Assembly (NCBI GenBank): GCA_045654245.1
Contig: JAZOMX010000035.1
Span: forward strand, 1-24,611
Length of the DNA: 24,611 nt
Source of the DNA: UBA10677 sp045654245
Lineage (GTDB): Bacteria > Bacillota > Clostridia > Christensenellales > Pumilibacteraceae
Direction of reading: 5' to 3'
The notes beneath the pieces were generated by a model. The model did not search any database, was not told where the DNA came from, and saw only the letters and a list, made by a program, of their open reading frames with translations. A program made the translations under genes and the position numbers. How positions within the stretch are numbered: the stretch's first letter is position 1; every line of letters starts with the position of its first letter. Positions 13,015 to 20,685 of the stretch are shown here, one piece after another.

Positions 13015-14136
13015 TTATCCAAGCATTAGTGATTTTAAGATTAGGAAAATATCGGTGTTTTGGATTCTCTCGTTCAGTCCTAATTCGTACTGCGCAAAAT
13101 TGATATTCGCGCCGTTTATATAACAATTAACGAAAGTCTTCGTATGTCCGCTCGTATCCCAGCGATAACAGTCGCCGTAGTCGTTCTTATACGCCTTAAC
13201 GATTTTTTTGTGCGTAACGTCTTTAGAAAGCGTAAGTCCGCCCGTTTCGTGGTCGGCGGTTACGATTACTACGGTATCGTCCCGTTTTTCCGCCCACTTG
13301 AGAACCGCCTTTACGGCGTCGTCGAAAGCAAGTAATTCTTCTAGCATATACCCAAAATCGTTATTATGTCCGCCGTGGTCGATATGCGCGCCCTCCGCCA
13401 TAAGGAAGAACCCGTCTTCGTCCTTGGATAGGTATTCTAGCGCCTCTGTAACGAGTTTATCAAAAGCAATCTCCGCTCCTGCCGACATTGATTTTGCCGT
13501 ACCCGTAATATTATAAGAGCCTATAACCTTATCCGCCGTTTGCTCTGAAATACCCTCAATACTACCGGGCACTTGATAGCCTGCATCCGTAAAATATTTT
13601 TCGTAACTTGCGTCGAGAGTATAACTAGCGAATAAGTTTACGTTTGAAGTGGTCGCTGCGGACTGGAGTAACTCTTCGCGATTATTTCGGCTGTTGGAGT
13701 GCGCCGAAAAGCCCATAGGCGTAGCGCCGTAAAGATTGTCGGTAGTAATTACGCCCGTTCTTTTCCCTTCGCTACTAGCAACGTCTATAATCGTTTCAAG
13801 GTCGGATAGGAGTATATCTCTACCTATATAACCGTTTACCGTTCTAGTTCCCGTCGCCATAGCGGTTGCTGCAGCGGCAGAATCAGTAACGGCTGCGGTT
13901 CTAGAGTAAGTTTCCACCGTAGTTTTGTACGGAAATCCTTGCATAGTTAGTTCTTCGTCACGATAAAGTTCGCCCGCCCTAATCTGCTGTGGTCCCATAC
14001 CGTCGCCTATCATTAAAATAACGTTCTTGGCTTTACCCTCAACGTTTTTAAGAGTAATAGTTCCGCACCCCGAAACAGAAAATATGGTAACGAGTACGAA
14101 AACTAAGATGATTAACTTACTTAAAATCTTTTTCAT
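13015..14136 (-). CDS. Alkaline phosphatase, lipoprotein
   Basis: 373 residues. The N terminus is a lipoprotein signal: MKKILSK, a hydrophobic stretch (8-21), then the lipobox VSGC with Cys24, so the enzyme should be anchored on the outer face of the membrane. The PhoA-family core follows: GDGMG with metal ligand Asp45, TDSAAAATA with nucleophile Ser86, AHSNSR (145-150), EGAHIDHGGH (248-257) with Glu and His/Asp ligands, TADHETGG (293-300) and SGHT with a His ligand at 331. It releases phosphate from monoesters. It is the second gene of a two-gene operon; the ATG lies 9 bases after the deacetylase stop codon and its AGGA ribosome binding site overlaps that stop. No Pho box could be identified. 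Confidence 0.92.
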   Translation of the reverse strand: MKKILSKLIILVFVLVTIFSVSGCGTITLKNVEGKAKNVILMIGDGMGPQQIRAGELYRDEELTMQGFPYKTTVETYSRTAAVTDSAAAATAMATGTRTVNGYIGRDILLSDLETIIDVASSEGKRTGVITTDNLYGATPMGFSAHSNSRNNREELLQSAATTSNVNLFASYTLDASYEKYFTDAGYQVPGSIEGISEQTADKVIGSYNITGTAKSMSAGAEIAFDKLVTEALEYLSKDEDGFFLMAEGAHIDHGGHNNDFGYMLEELLAFDDAVKAVLKWAEKRDDTVVIVTADHETGGLTLSKDVTHKKIVKAYKNDYGDCYRWDTSGHTKTFVNCYINGANINFAQYELGLNERIQNTDIFLILKSLMLG

Positions 14137-14145
14137 TTTATTCCT

Positions 14146-14970
14146 TTAAAGAACGATTTCCGCTCCGGACGGTATTAGTACGTCCTTACCGTTATAGTTT
14201 GCGTAAACTTCTCTACACGAAGGATTGAACACCCTCGTTCCATCTGCCGAGAAAACGAGGTTGTTAAAATCGGTTACGGCGTTATAGATTTCCATATTCG
14301 TTCCGTAGAAAATATCGTCGCGGTTACCGATATACTCGGCAAACTCCTCGATTATATGCCACTCGTTATAGTCGTTAAACTCGTAACTGTGCCCCCATAG
14401 ATAGAATAGTTTGGGGCGGACTGCTTGATAATAGTTCTCCTCTCCCTCAACGAACTCTTTAGCAAGTTCCATAAGGCGTGGATTACGGTGGTGGCAAGTC
14501 GCCGGCAAGCGCAACCAGTCGGTAGGAATAGTAAACTTTTCGGTAGAAACGGTAGTGCGTGCGTAAACTATTCCGCATTTTTTAAGCATTTCTACCACGC
14601 TATCGGAGTAATTTCCGTAAGCGTACGCCATACCTTTGACTATCTTGCCGTAAGTCCTTTCGAGGTTCTCTCTATCCACCATAACATCGCGGGTTGCTAC
14701 GCTCTCTTCGACGTCGGCAAGGTGGAGATGTTTTGCTCCGTGCACAGCAATTTCTTGTCCCGAGGTCGAATAAAGTTCGTAAGCCTCTTCTTTCGTTAGT
14801 CTTCTTTCACCCGTTTTTTGGGCGTAAAGTTCGGTGTTTATATTAAAAGTACCTTTAAGAGAATTCTTGTTCATAATAGCAATAAGGTCTCTATCCCAAA
14901 TTACGCCGTCGTCGTACGAAAGCGTTACCGCCTTTCTCTTAAAATCCTTAAATCGCAAATAAAATCTCAT
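14146..14970 (-). CDS. Polysaccharide deacetylase-family (NodB/CE4-like) protein
   Basis: 274 residues from the ATG at 14968-14970. An upstream in-frame start (15027) is rejected because it coincides with the promoter's -35 box; AAAGGAG lies before the chosen ATG. Motif 1 is TLSYDDG with Asp20-Asp21, and motif 2 HGAKH has His77 and His81, the metal-binding set of NodB-type hydrolases. Later motifs are RLPATCHHRN and LWGHSYEF. There is no signal peptide, so the enzyme seems cytoplasmic, unlike peptidoglycan or chitin deacetylases. It may act on soluble oligosaccharides or another N-acyl substrate. It forms an operon with the alkaline phosphatase lipoprotein. Family is clear, substrate unknown. 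Confidence 0.85.
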   Translation of the reverse strand: MRFYLRFKDFKRKAVTLSYDDGVIWDRDLIAIMNKNSLKGTFNINTELYAQKTGERRLTKEEAYELYSTSGQEIAVHGAKHLHLADVEESVATRDVMVDRENLERTYGKIVKGMAYAYGNYSDSVVEMLKKCGIVYARTTVSTEKFTIPTDWLRLPATCHHRNPRLMELAKEFVEGEENYYQAVRPKLFYLWGHSYEFNDYNEWHIIEEFAEYIGNRDDIFYGTNMEIYNAVTDFNNLVFSADGTRVFNPSCREVYANYNGKDVLIPSGAEIVL

Positions 14971-14998
14971 ATTTTTTCTCCTTTCTATAACTACGGTG

Positions 14999-15027
14999 AT
15001 TATACCACTTTTTGCGATTTTTTTCAA
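14999..15027 (-). promoter_or_regulatory. Sigma-A promoter of the deacetylase-phosphatase operon
   Basis: On the minus strand TTGAAA (15022-15027), 17 bases, TATAAT (14999-15004), with TGG before the -10. It is divergent from the SGNH hydrolase promoter; the two -35 boxes are only about 18 bases apart, so a regulator bound between them could control both directions. Confidence 0.88.
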
Positions 15028-15045
15028 GAGTTTTAATAAAAATAA

Positions 15046-15074
15046 TTGACTAATATTTTGATACCGATTATAAT
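15046..15074 (+). promoter_or_regulatory. Sigma-A promoter of the SGNH hydrolase operon
   Basis: TTGACT (15046-15051), 17-base spacer, TATAAT (15069-15074). GGGAG at 15082-15086 is the ribosome binding site. The start codon follows 20 bases after the -10, so the leader is very short. Confidence 0.88.
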
Positions 15075-15094
15075 TTTATCAGGGAGATTTGATT

Positions 15095-16171
15095 ATGGAA
15101 ATTAGTGAAATTGATAAGAATTTTAAGTTAAATTCAGTCGTTGAGCCAGATATCGTTTGGAAAAACGCAAAAGACTTACCGTTTAAGACTTACGGCGTTT
15201 TTTACGACGAAGAAAGAAAGCAGTACCTCCGTATGCCACAAAGCGTAGCGGACACCGTTAGCCCCGGCGTTGCTTACCTTAACTTATGTACGGCTGGGGG
15301 CAGAATCCGTTTTACCACTTCGTCTCCGTATATCGCAGTTAAATGCGTCGTTCCGCACGGAACACTTATGCCACATATTACTATGGTGGCGCAATTCGGT
15401 TTCTCGATTTGTTACGACGGCGAATACGCAGGTCGCATTAATCCTGAGTTTAAGACGCTTTTACCCGAAAACGCTATCGACGGTAAAATCGCTTTTTGCG
15501 GTCAAGTTAAACTAAGCAAGGAAAAACCCTTGCACGACGTTACGATTTATATGCCTCTATATAACGGTGTAAGCGAACTGTTTATCGGCGTAAAGGAAGA
15601 TAGCGTTCTCATTTCTCCTCCCGATTACACTTACGAGCGCCCGATTTTGTTCTACGGCTCGTCTATTACGCAAGGCGGTTGCGCATCTCGTCCCGGCAAC
15701 GATTACGCAGGTCTTATCGGACAAGCGCTTGATAGCGATATCTATAACCTCGGTTTTTCGGGTAACGCTAAGGGCGAAAAGCAAATCGTAGATTATCTTT
15801 GCGCTCAAAACCCGTCGGTTTTCGTGCTCGACTACGACCACAACGCACCAACCGTGGCGCATCTAGAACAAACTCACTTGCCTCTTTACAAGGCTTTTAG
15901 AGAGGCTCACCCCACCACTCCTATCGTTATGACGAGTGCGCCCGACTACTGGCGTGACTGCGGTGGCGAACGAAGAGCAGTCGTGTCTCGCACTTACGAT
16001 TACGCTATCTCCAACGGCGATAAAAATATCTATTTTATAGGCGGAGAAGAACTTTTCGGAAACGATTACCAGTTCTGCACGGTTGACGGCTGTCACCCCA
16101 ACGACCTCGGTTTTTATAAGATGGCGCAAGCATACTGCTCGGTTCTTCGCCCGCTAATTGAAACAAAATAA
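15095..16171 (+). CDS. SGNH/GDSL-family hydrolase with N-terminal beta domain
   Basis: 358 residues from the ATG at 15095; a TTG six bases earlier is too close to the GGGAG site. The first 175 residues form a beta-rich domain like the GxDLY-type domain that precedes some GDSL lipases. The catalytic domain has block I YGSSITQGG with Ser190, NLGFSGN (218-224) with the oxyanion Gly and Asn, and block V DGCHPNDLGF with Asp331 and His334, so the Ser-Asp-His triad is complete. No signal peptide. Such enzymes remove acetyl or other acyl groups from sugars, which would suit the nearby deacetylase and glycosidase. The last codon overlaps the next gene (TAATG). Confidence 0.88.
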   Translation: MEISEIDKNFKLNSVVEPDIVWKNAKDLPFKTYGVFYDEERKQYLRMPQSVADTVSPGVAYLNLCTAGGRIRFTTSSPYIAVKCVVPHGTLMPHITMVAQFGFSICYDGEYAGRINPEFKTLLPENAIDGKIAFCGQVKLSKEKPLHDVTIYMPLYNGVSELFIGVKEDSVLISPPDYTYERPILFYGSSITQGGCASRPGNDYAGLIGQALDSDIYNLGFSGNAKGEKQIVDYLCAQNPSVFVLDYDHNAPTVAHLEQTHLPLYKAFREAHPTTPIVMTSAPDYWRDCGGERRAVVSRTYDYAISNGDKNIYFIGGEELFGNDYQFCTVDGCHPNDLGFYKMAQAYCSVLRPLIETK

Positions 16172-17052
16172 TGAAAAAGTCGCTCGCTTTACATATTATC
16201 TCACTCATTATTTTCGGGCTTAACGGCGTTGTAATCAGTTTTATATCGCTCGATAGTTACCAAATCGTTTTGCTCCGAACTTTGCTCGGCTCGGTTTTCT
16301 TGATAACTCTATTTTTGCTAACGCGAAACAAGTTTACTTTCTTTCGCCACAAAAAAGCGTTGCTGTTCTTGGCGTTGTCTGGAATTTCTATGGGCATAAG
16401 TTGGATGTTTTTATACCGCGCGTTTTTGCTAATCGGCGTTGGCGTTTCGTCGCTTACTTACTGTCTTGGCCCCGTTATCGTCGTTATTCTTTCTCCGATA
16501 ATTTTCAAAGAAAGACTTACCCTTTTTAAGATTATAGGCTTTGTGACGGTACTTACGGGCGTAGTTATGATTAACGCTAATTTCTCTCAAGCAAATTTCA
16601 ACTTATTTGGGCTTGTTTGCGCGCTATTGTCCGCTCTTACTTACGCTTTTTTAATAGTGTTTAGTAAAAAATCAAAAGAAATCGGCGGTCTTGAAAACTC
16701 AACTTTGCAACTCGTTTTCGCCTTTCTAACCGTTGGCATTTGCGTAGGAATTAAGCAGGGTTACGCTATGGAAATTACCGCAAAACAAATCCTACCTATC
16801 CTCTTTTTGGGTTTGATTAGCACGGGATTTGGGTGCTATTTATACTTTTCTTCTTTGCAAAACTTACCTGCTAGCACGGTTTCGGTTTGTAGTTACATAG
16901 AGCCTCTTTGCGCCGTTATTTTCTCGGTAACGATTTTAGGCGAAAAGATGAGCGTTTTGCAAATTATCGGCGCTGTTTTAATAATCGGCGGAGCGCTCGT
17001 TGCCGAGTGCCTCTCAATAAAAAAACAAAAACGAAATGAAAATTTAAACTAA
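16171..17052 (+). CDS. EamA/DMT-family membrane transporter
   Basis: 293 residues with about ten hydrophobic helices in two repeats of the EamA (DUF6) type, a short loop and a basic C-terminal tail (KKQKRNE). Examples of helices are IISLIIFGLNGVVISF (N-terminal), FITVLTGVV-like in the middle, and IIGAVLIIGGALVAECL at the end. Family members export or import small metabolites such as amino acids; the substrate is unknown. Its ATG overlaps the hydrolase stop by one base, so the two are co-translated. Transport of a product of the hydrolase is possible but unproven. Confidence 0.87.
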   Translation: MKKSLALHIISLIIFGLNGVVISFISLDSYQIVLLRTLLGSVFLITLFLLTRNKFTFFRHKKALLFLALSGISMGISWMFLYRAFLLIGVGVSSLTYCLGPVIVVILSPIIFKERLTLFKIIGFVTVLTGVVMINANFSQANFNLFGLVCALLSALTYAFLIVFSKKSKEIGGLENSTLQLVFAFLTVGICVGIKQGYAMEITAKQILPILFLGLISTGFGCYLYFSSLQNLPASTVSVCSYIEPLCAVIFSVTILGEKMSVLQIIGAVLIIGGALVAECLSIKKQKRNENLN

Positions 17053-17084
17053 AAAAGTTGGTCAAGATTGACCAACTTTTATTT
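17053..17084. terminator. Bidirectional terminator between convergent genes
   Basis: AAAAGTTGGTCAA (17053-17065), two bases GA, TTGACCAACTTTT (17068-17080): a 13-bp stem with A-run before and T-run after. It ends both the EamA gene (+) and the GH43 gene (-). Confidence 0.88.
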
Positions 17085-17090
17085 TACATT

Positions 17091-17942
17091 CTAATCATTA
17101 AACGGGAAAAATTTTGCTCGCTCTTGCCCTGCAATATTAGGTTGATGCAAACTTATTTGCGTTTCGCCGTTTAGGTCGGTAAAGAGCATTGCGTGTCCGC
17201 CGTCACGCTCGAAAATAGGCTCGCTGGAGTGTTTCCACTCGCCCAAAATTCCATTATCGGAGTATGCGTTTAACACCACATAACCGCTTTTTGCGTGCGT
17301 TGACCATAACATATTAAGACGACTTCCTCTCTTATACAAAAACGGTCCGTCAGTAACGTAACAGTCCTCTCTACCCCTCGCGATTGCTCCGTCGAAAAGG
17401 TTATACGCAATACCGCTATCCGTTGCGTGGAAAATCGTAACGGGCTCGCCTACTCGCTCTTTTAGGTCTTGCGAGAGTTGTTGAACGCACATTGCTCCGT
17501 CGCCTATTTGTAACCACTCGTGACAAAATACGATATAAGGCGTTCCGTTCTCTACCCAAAGCGTTCCGTCCAAGCACTCCCACTCGTCAGGAGTTGCGGG
17601 CTTGTCCGAAAGTGGCTTAAACGCTCCCGTCGGCGTATCGCAAACAAGAATTTGCGTTGCTCTTCGTCTAGTTTCACTCTTTAAGGATATGAACATATAG
17701 TACTTGCCGTTATATTTATGCACTTCCGGCGCCCAGTAATCTCTATCCGCCCAAAAACCCTCGCCGTCGAAAACCTTAATAGGTCCGTCGAAGTTCTCTA
17801 GGTCGGAAGAAATATAGGCGTAAGTTGCGGGTAAAGCGCTTAAACTACCCTCGACTAGCGCAGTAGTGCCGTACATATAATATTTTCCGTCGTCCACCAA
17901 GATAAACGGGTCGCGGATTCTAATATCTTCTCTTTTAAGCAT
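17091..17942 (-). CDS. Glycoside hydrolase family 43 protein
   Basis: 283 residues from the ATG at 17940-17942, which has AAGGAG upstream; a longer frame would run into the promoter. The five-bladed propeller pattern of GH43 is visible: IRDPFI with the general base Asp11, YWAPEVH (69-75), ECLDGTLW with the modulating Asp125, and VTDGPFLY (196-203). The general acid in GH43 is usually Glu in an E-G/A-P context; here the equivalent position reads Asp198-Gly-Pro. Many GH43-like proteins I recall share TDGPFL, so this may be a subfamily trait. No signal peptide, so it acts inside the cell, on imported oligosaccharides such as arabino- or xylo-oligomers. Exact specificity is unknown. Confidence 0.86.
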   Translation of the reverse strand: MLKREDIRIRDPFILVDDGKYYMYGTTALVEGSLSALPATYAYISSDLENFDGPIKVFDGEGFWADRDYWAPEVHKYNGKYYMFISLKSETRRRATQILVCDTPTGAFKPLSDKPATPDEWECLDGTLWVENGTPYIVFCHEWLQIGDGAMCVQQLSQDLKERVGEPVTIFHATDSGIAYNLFDGAIARGREDCYVTDGPFLYKRGSRLNMLWSTHAKSGYVVLNAYSDNGILGEWKHSSEPIFERDGGHAMLFTDLNGETQISLHQPNIAGQERAKFFPFND

Positions 17943-17969
17943 TTTCGTCTCCTTACAAAATTTAGTTAA

Positions 17970-17998
17970 ATTGTACCACGAAAAGCGGTTCAAGTCAA
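17970..17998 (-). promoter_or_regulatory. Sigma-A promoter of the GH43 gene
   Basis: The minus strand has TTGACT (17993-17998), 17 bases, TACAAT (17970-17975), again with TGG before the -10. No cre-like operator could be recognised. Confidence 0.83.
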
Positions 17999-18002
17999 TA
18001 AG

Positions 18003-18034
18003 AAAAGCCCGAAGAAAACTTCGGGCTTTTACTT
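18003..18034 (-). terminator. Terminator of the purine permease gene
   Basis: AAAAGCCCGAAG (18003-18014), four-base loop, CTTCGGGCTTTT (18019-18030). On the minus strand it is followed by TTTTCTTATT. It lies between the NCS2 stop codon (18053) and the GH43 promoter. Confidence 0.88.
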
Positions 18035-18052
18035 TTTAATTAAACTCTATCA

Positions 18053-19573
18053 TTAGAAAACGGTGGGTACAAAGAAGTAAACAATGAAGAGTACTGCAAT
18101 AACGATAGTTACAGGATGCAAATCCCAAACGGGTTTAACCTTGTTCTCGTTCTTGCTAACTGCGTAAACGATAAGCTCTACAACGTAAGAAATTACGGAG
18201 ATAAGAGCGTAGGTAAGAATTGCCATTCCGATACCCTTGGTAATCGAGTATGCAAGAGGCATAACTGCGATTGCAAGGAATGCAGGAACTGCTACGCGCA
18301 AATCGCTGAAATCAATATCCTTAATTCCTTTCATCATCAATACGCCTACGTATACGAGCGCAGACGCTGCTGCAGCGGAAGGAATCATTGCGAATACGGG
18401 GAGCAAGAAAATGGATAGGAAGAACATTACAGCCGTTACCAAAGCGGTAAGACCGGTTTTTCCACCTGCTGCGATACCAGAACCAGACTCAACGAAAGTA
18501 GTAACGGTGCTAGTTCCGAAGATAGCGCCCGTGCAGGTTGCAACGGAGTCGGAAAGCATAATTTTGTTGTAGTTGATAGGCGTTCCATTTTCGTCCATAA
18601 GGCCTGCTGCAGAACAGCATCCTACGCAAGTTCCCATAGTATCGAACATATCAATCATACACATAGTGATGATAAGCATAAGTACGGTGAAGAAACAACC
18701 TTCGGGGAAAGTAAATCCGTCGGTAAAGCAAATAGCGAATACGCTGTTATCACCCGAAAAATAGTTTGCAAAATTCTCCCAGAATTTCCAAGTAATACCA
18801 CTTTCACCGCCAAGAACTACCTTATAGTTCGTAACGCCAAGGGGAATACCAAGAAGCGTTGCTGCCAAGATACCGAAAATAATTGCACCCTTTACGTTAA
18901 GTTTGTTAAGAATTGCAATTACGATAAGGCCGAAGAAACATACGAGCGCGCTCATTACTATTGCCTTCGATGCAGCATCACCGTTAAACATAGTTGCAAA
19001 CGGTACGAGGTCAACAAGCGTATAGGGATTGTCAACGATTACCTTTGCATTCTGGAAACCGATAAATGCGATAAACAAGCCGATACCTACGGGGATTGCT
19101 TTTCTAATACCTGCGGGGATTCCGTCGAAAATAAGTTGACGGAGGGATTTACCCTTTACCGAAATAACGGAAAGCAATAAGAATAGGATACCCGAAATAA
19201 GTACCATAAGCATTGCATTGCCGAGACTAAAGGTAAAGTTGTAAGCAAACGCGCCTACACCACCACCGATAATCGAACCAACAAGCGAGTTAAGTCCCAT
19301 ACCAGGCGCTTGTGCCAAAGGTAACTTTGCTAGGAAAGCCATCAATAACGTTCCAACGATAGCGCCGAAAGCGGTCGACATAAACACCGAAGTCCAGTAG
19401 GGGTTAGCTGTACCATCATAGAAGAACTGGTTGGGGTTTACGGTTAAGATGTAAGCCATTGCTAGGAAGGTTACAATACCAGCAACGATTTCCGTCTTAA
19501 CAGAGGAGCCACGAGAAGCGATACCGAAGAAGTTGTCGAGTTTCTTTCCGAAAGTCTTCTTTTCTTCACTCAT
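18053..19573 (-). CDS. NCS2-family purine permease (AzgA/PbuG-like)
   Basis: 506 residues, with the usual set of about 13-14 hydrophobic segments. The N terminus DNFFGIASRGSSVKTEIVAG and the following AYILTVNPNQ are typical of the AzgA/PbuG/PbuO hypoxanthine-guanine-adenine transporters. APGMGLNSLVG (about 88-98) and MIDMFDTMGTCVG are family signatures, the latter with the Asp-Thr region that contacts the base. It takes up purine bases by proton symport. GGAG lies upstream of the ATG. It is monocistronic with its own promoter and terminator. The 5' leader has a small hairpin but no purine riboswitch pattern. Confidence 0.9.
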   Translation of the reverse strand: MSEEKKTFGKKLDNFFGIASRGSSVKTEIVAGIVTFLAMAYILTVNPNQFFYDGTANPYWTSVFMSTAFGAIVGTLLMAFLAKLPLAQAPGMGLNSLVGSIIGGGVGAFAYNFTFSLGNAMLMVLISGILFLLLSVISVKGKSLRQLIFDGIPAGIRKAIPVGIGLFIAFIGFQNAKVIVDNPYTLVDLVPFATMFNGDAASKAIVMSALVCFFGLIVIAILNKLNVKGAIIFGILAATLLGIPLGVTNYKVVLGGESGITWKFWENFANYFSGDNSVFAICFTDGFTFPEGCFFTVLMLIITMCMIDMFDTMGTCVGCCSAAGLMDENGTPINYNKIMLSDSVATCTGAIFGTSTVTTFVESGSGIAAGGKTGLTALVTAVMFFLSIFLLPVFAMIPSAAAASALVYVGVLMMKGIKDIDFSDLRVAVPAFLAIAVMPLAYSITKGIGMAILTYALISVISYVVELIVYAVSKNENKVKPVWDLHPVTIVIAVLFIVYFFVPTVF

Positions 19574-19607
19574 AAAAAATACTCCTTATAAAAATTTTAT
19601 TTAATAT

Positions 19608-19622
19608 ACGGATTCTATCCGT
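19608..19622 (-). repeat. Small hairpin in the permease 5' leader
   Basis: ACGGAT (19608-19613), TCT, ATCCGT (19617-19622). It lies between the promoter and the ribosome binding site of the permease gene. It could be an operator or an mRNA stem; there is no sign of a riboswitch aptamer around it. Confidence 0.4.
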
Positions 19623-19644
19623 TATATCCAAACAAATCACTTTA

Positions 19645-19674
19645 ATATTAACACAGTTTTCATTTTACTGTCAA
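19645..19674 (-). promoter_or_regulatory. Promoter of the purine permease gene
   Basis: Minus strand TTGACA (19669-19674), 18-base spacer, TAATAT (19645-19650). It gives a leader of about 65 bases before the ATG at 19573. Confidence 0.75.
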
Positions 19675-19728
19675 ATAATTATCAGTATTTTTCGACAAAT
19701 TTTGTTCTTTTAGCGTGCAACAGCCCTG

Positions 19729-19752
19729 TTTTTACTATTATAGTAGTAAAAA
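19729..19752. repeat. Palindrome between divergent promoters
   Basis: TTTTTACT (19729-19736), eight bases containing a further small pairing, AGTAAAAA (19745-19752). It lies between the divergent permease and phosphatase promoters, ahead of the -35 box at 19765. It is a possible binding site; the low sequence complexity keeps confidence down. Confidence 0.35.
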
Positions 19753-19764
19753 AGAATAAATCGC

Positions 19765-19794
19765 TTGATTTTAGAGCGAGTTTTATAGTATAAT
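19765..19794 (+). promoter_or_regulatory. Promoter of the phosphatase-kinase operon
   Basis: TTGATT (19765-19770), 18 bases, TATAAT (19789-19794). GAGGGAG precedes the ATG at 19834. Confidence 0.75.
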
Positions 19795-19833
19795 AGAGAG
19801 TAGAAATTATCGTTTTTATTCGTTGAGGGAGTT

Positions 19834-20685
19834 ATGAAAATCGACAAACTTTGCCAAAGAGGCGGACGAAAATTTAATCAAGACTACGCCGATTACGCGG
19901 TGTCGGGCGACTACATTTGCTTAGCCGTTGCAGACGGACTAGGCGCGTACGACAGTAGTGAAATCGCTAGTGAAGAGGCTGTTAAGGCGACGCTAAAATG
20001 GTTTCGCAGAACGGTTCGTCGTGGCGACGAAATTTTCTCCGGAATTGCTATGCTCAAACTCTTTAAGTACGCTCACTCGGCAATTTTGCACGCAAAATCG
20101 GAGTCGCCCGAACTTGGCGGATGCTGTACTACCCTTTCCGTCGTAATCTCGGACGGAAAGCGCCTTATCGCATCACACGTAGGCGATACGAGAATTTATT
20201 ATTTCAAAAACAACGTGCTCGAATTTTACTCAAAGGACCACTCTCTTGCTCGCCTCGCTGCAGACAAGGGCGAAATTTCGTATAAAGACATTAGAACTCA
20301 CAAAGACCAAAATAAACTTACTCGGGTTCTAGGCTCGGACTACTTTACGCAACCCGACTTTAAAATTTGCGATATTTCTTCGGACGGAGACAGCGTAATC
20401 GTTTGTACGGACGGCTGGTGGGAATACGTTTACGAAAACGAAATGGAGAAAATTCTTTGCTCGCACTCGGGCGCTCACGACGCTCTTGCCCGTATGGAAG
20501 AAATCCTCTTTTCGCGCGCACCCAAGTCCAGCGACAACTACTCGGCAATTTTGCTCCGCTTTAGCGAACCCGAAGATAGCGGCGTACCGTATAACGGCTC
20601 GGTAGTAATCGACCTTGACGGCGCAGAACTCGGCGACAGTTACGCGTCGATAGAAAGAACTGAAAGCGAGGAAACAAATGGCTAA
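19834..20685 (+). CDS. PP2C-family Ser/Thr protein phosphatase
   Basis: 283 residues. The PP2C metal site is complete: RKFNQDYA with Asp17, VADGLG with Asp34-Gly35, VGDTRIY (116-122), CTDGWWE with Asp193, and DNYSAIL with Asp234. GGCCTTLS (95-102) matches the conserved Gly-x-Thr-Thr segment. A C-terminal extension of about 40 acidic residues follows the catalytic domain. There is no membrane segment. It removes phosphate from Ser/Thr residues and should counteract the kinase encoded next, whose start lies 8 bases inside this gene. The overlap implies coordinated amounts of both enzymes. Confidence 0.9.
   Translation: MKIDKLCQRGGRKFNQDYADYAVSGDYICLAVADGLGAYDSSEIASEEAVKATLKWFRRTVRRGDEIFSGIAMLKLFKYAHSAILHAKSESPELGGCCTTLSVVISDGKRLIASHVGDTRIYYFKNNVLEFYSKDHSLARLAADKGEISYKDIRTHKDQNKLTRVLGSDYFTQPDFKICDISSDGDSVIVCTDGWWEYVYENEMEKILCSHSGAHDALARMEEILFSRAPKSSDNYSAILLRFSEPEDSGVPYNGSVVIDLDGAELGDSYASIERTESEETNG

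Noticed and set aside
14971..15027. Longer N terminus for the deacetylase (19 more residues).
   Set aside because: The -10 and -35 boxes lie inside this stretch and the Shine-Dalgarno is placed for the ATG at 14968-14970.
17943..17993. Longer N terminus for the GH43 protein (17 more residues).
   Set aside because: It would include the promoter -10; AAGGAG is correctly placed only for the ATG at 17940-17942.
19574..19668. Possible purine riboswitch in front of the purine permease.
   Set aside because: The leader is about 70 bases with one small hairpin; the conserved three-way-junction sequences of the purine aptamer are absent.
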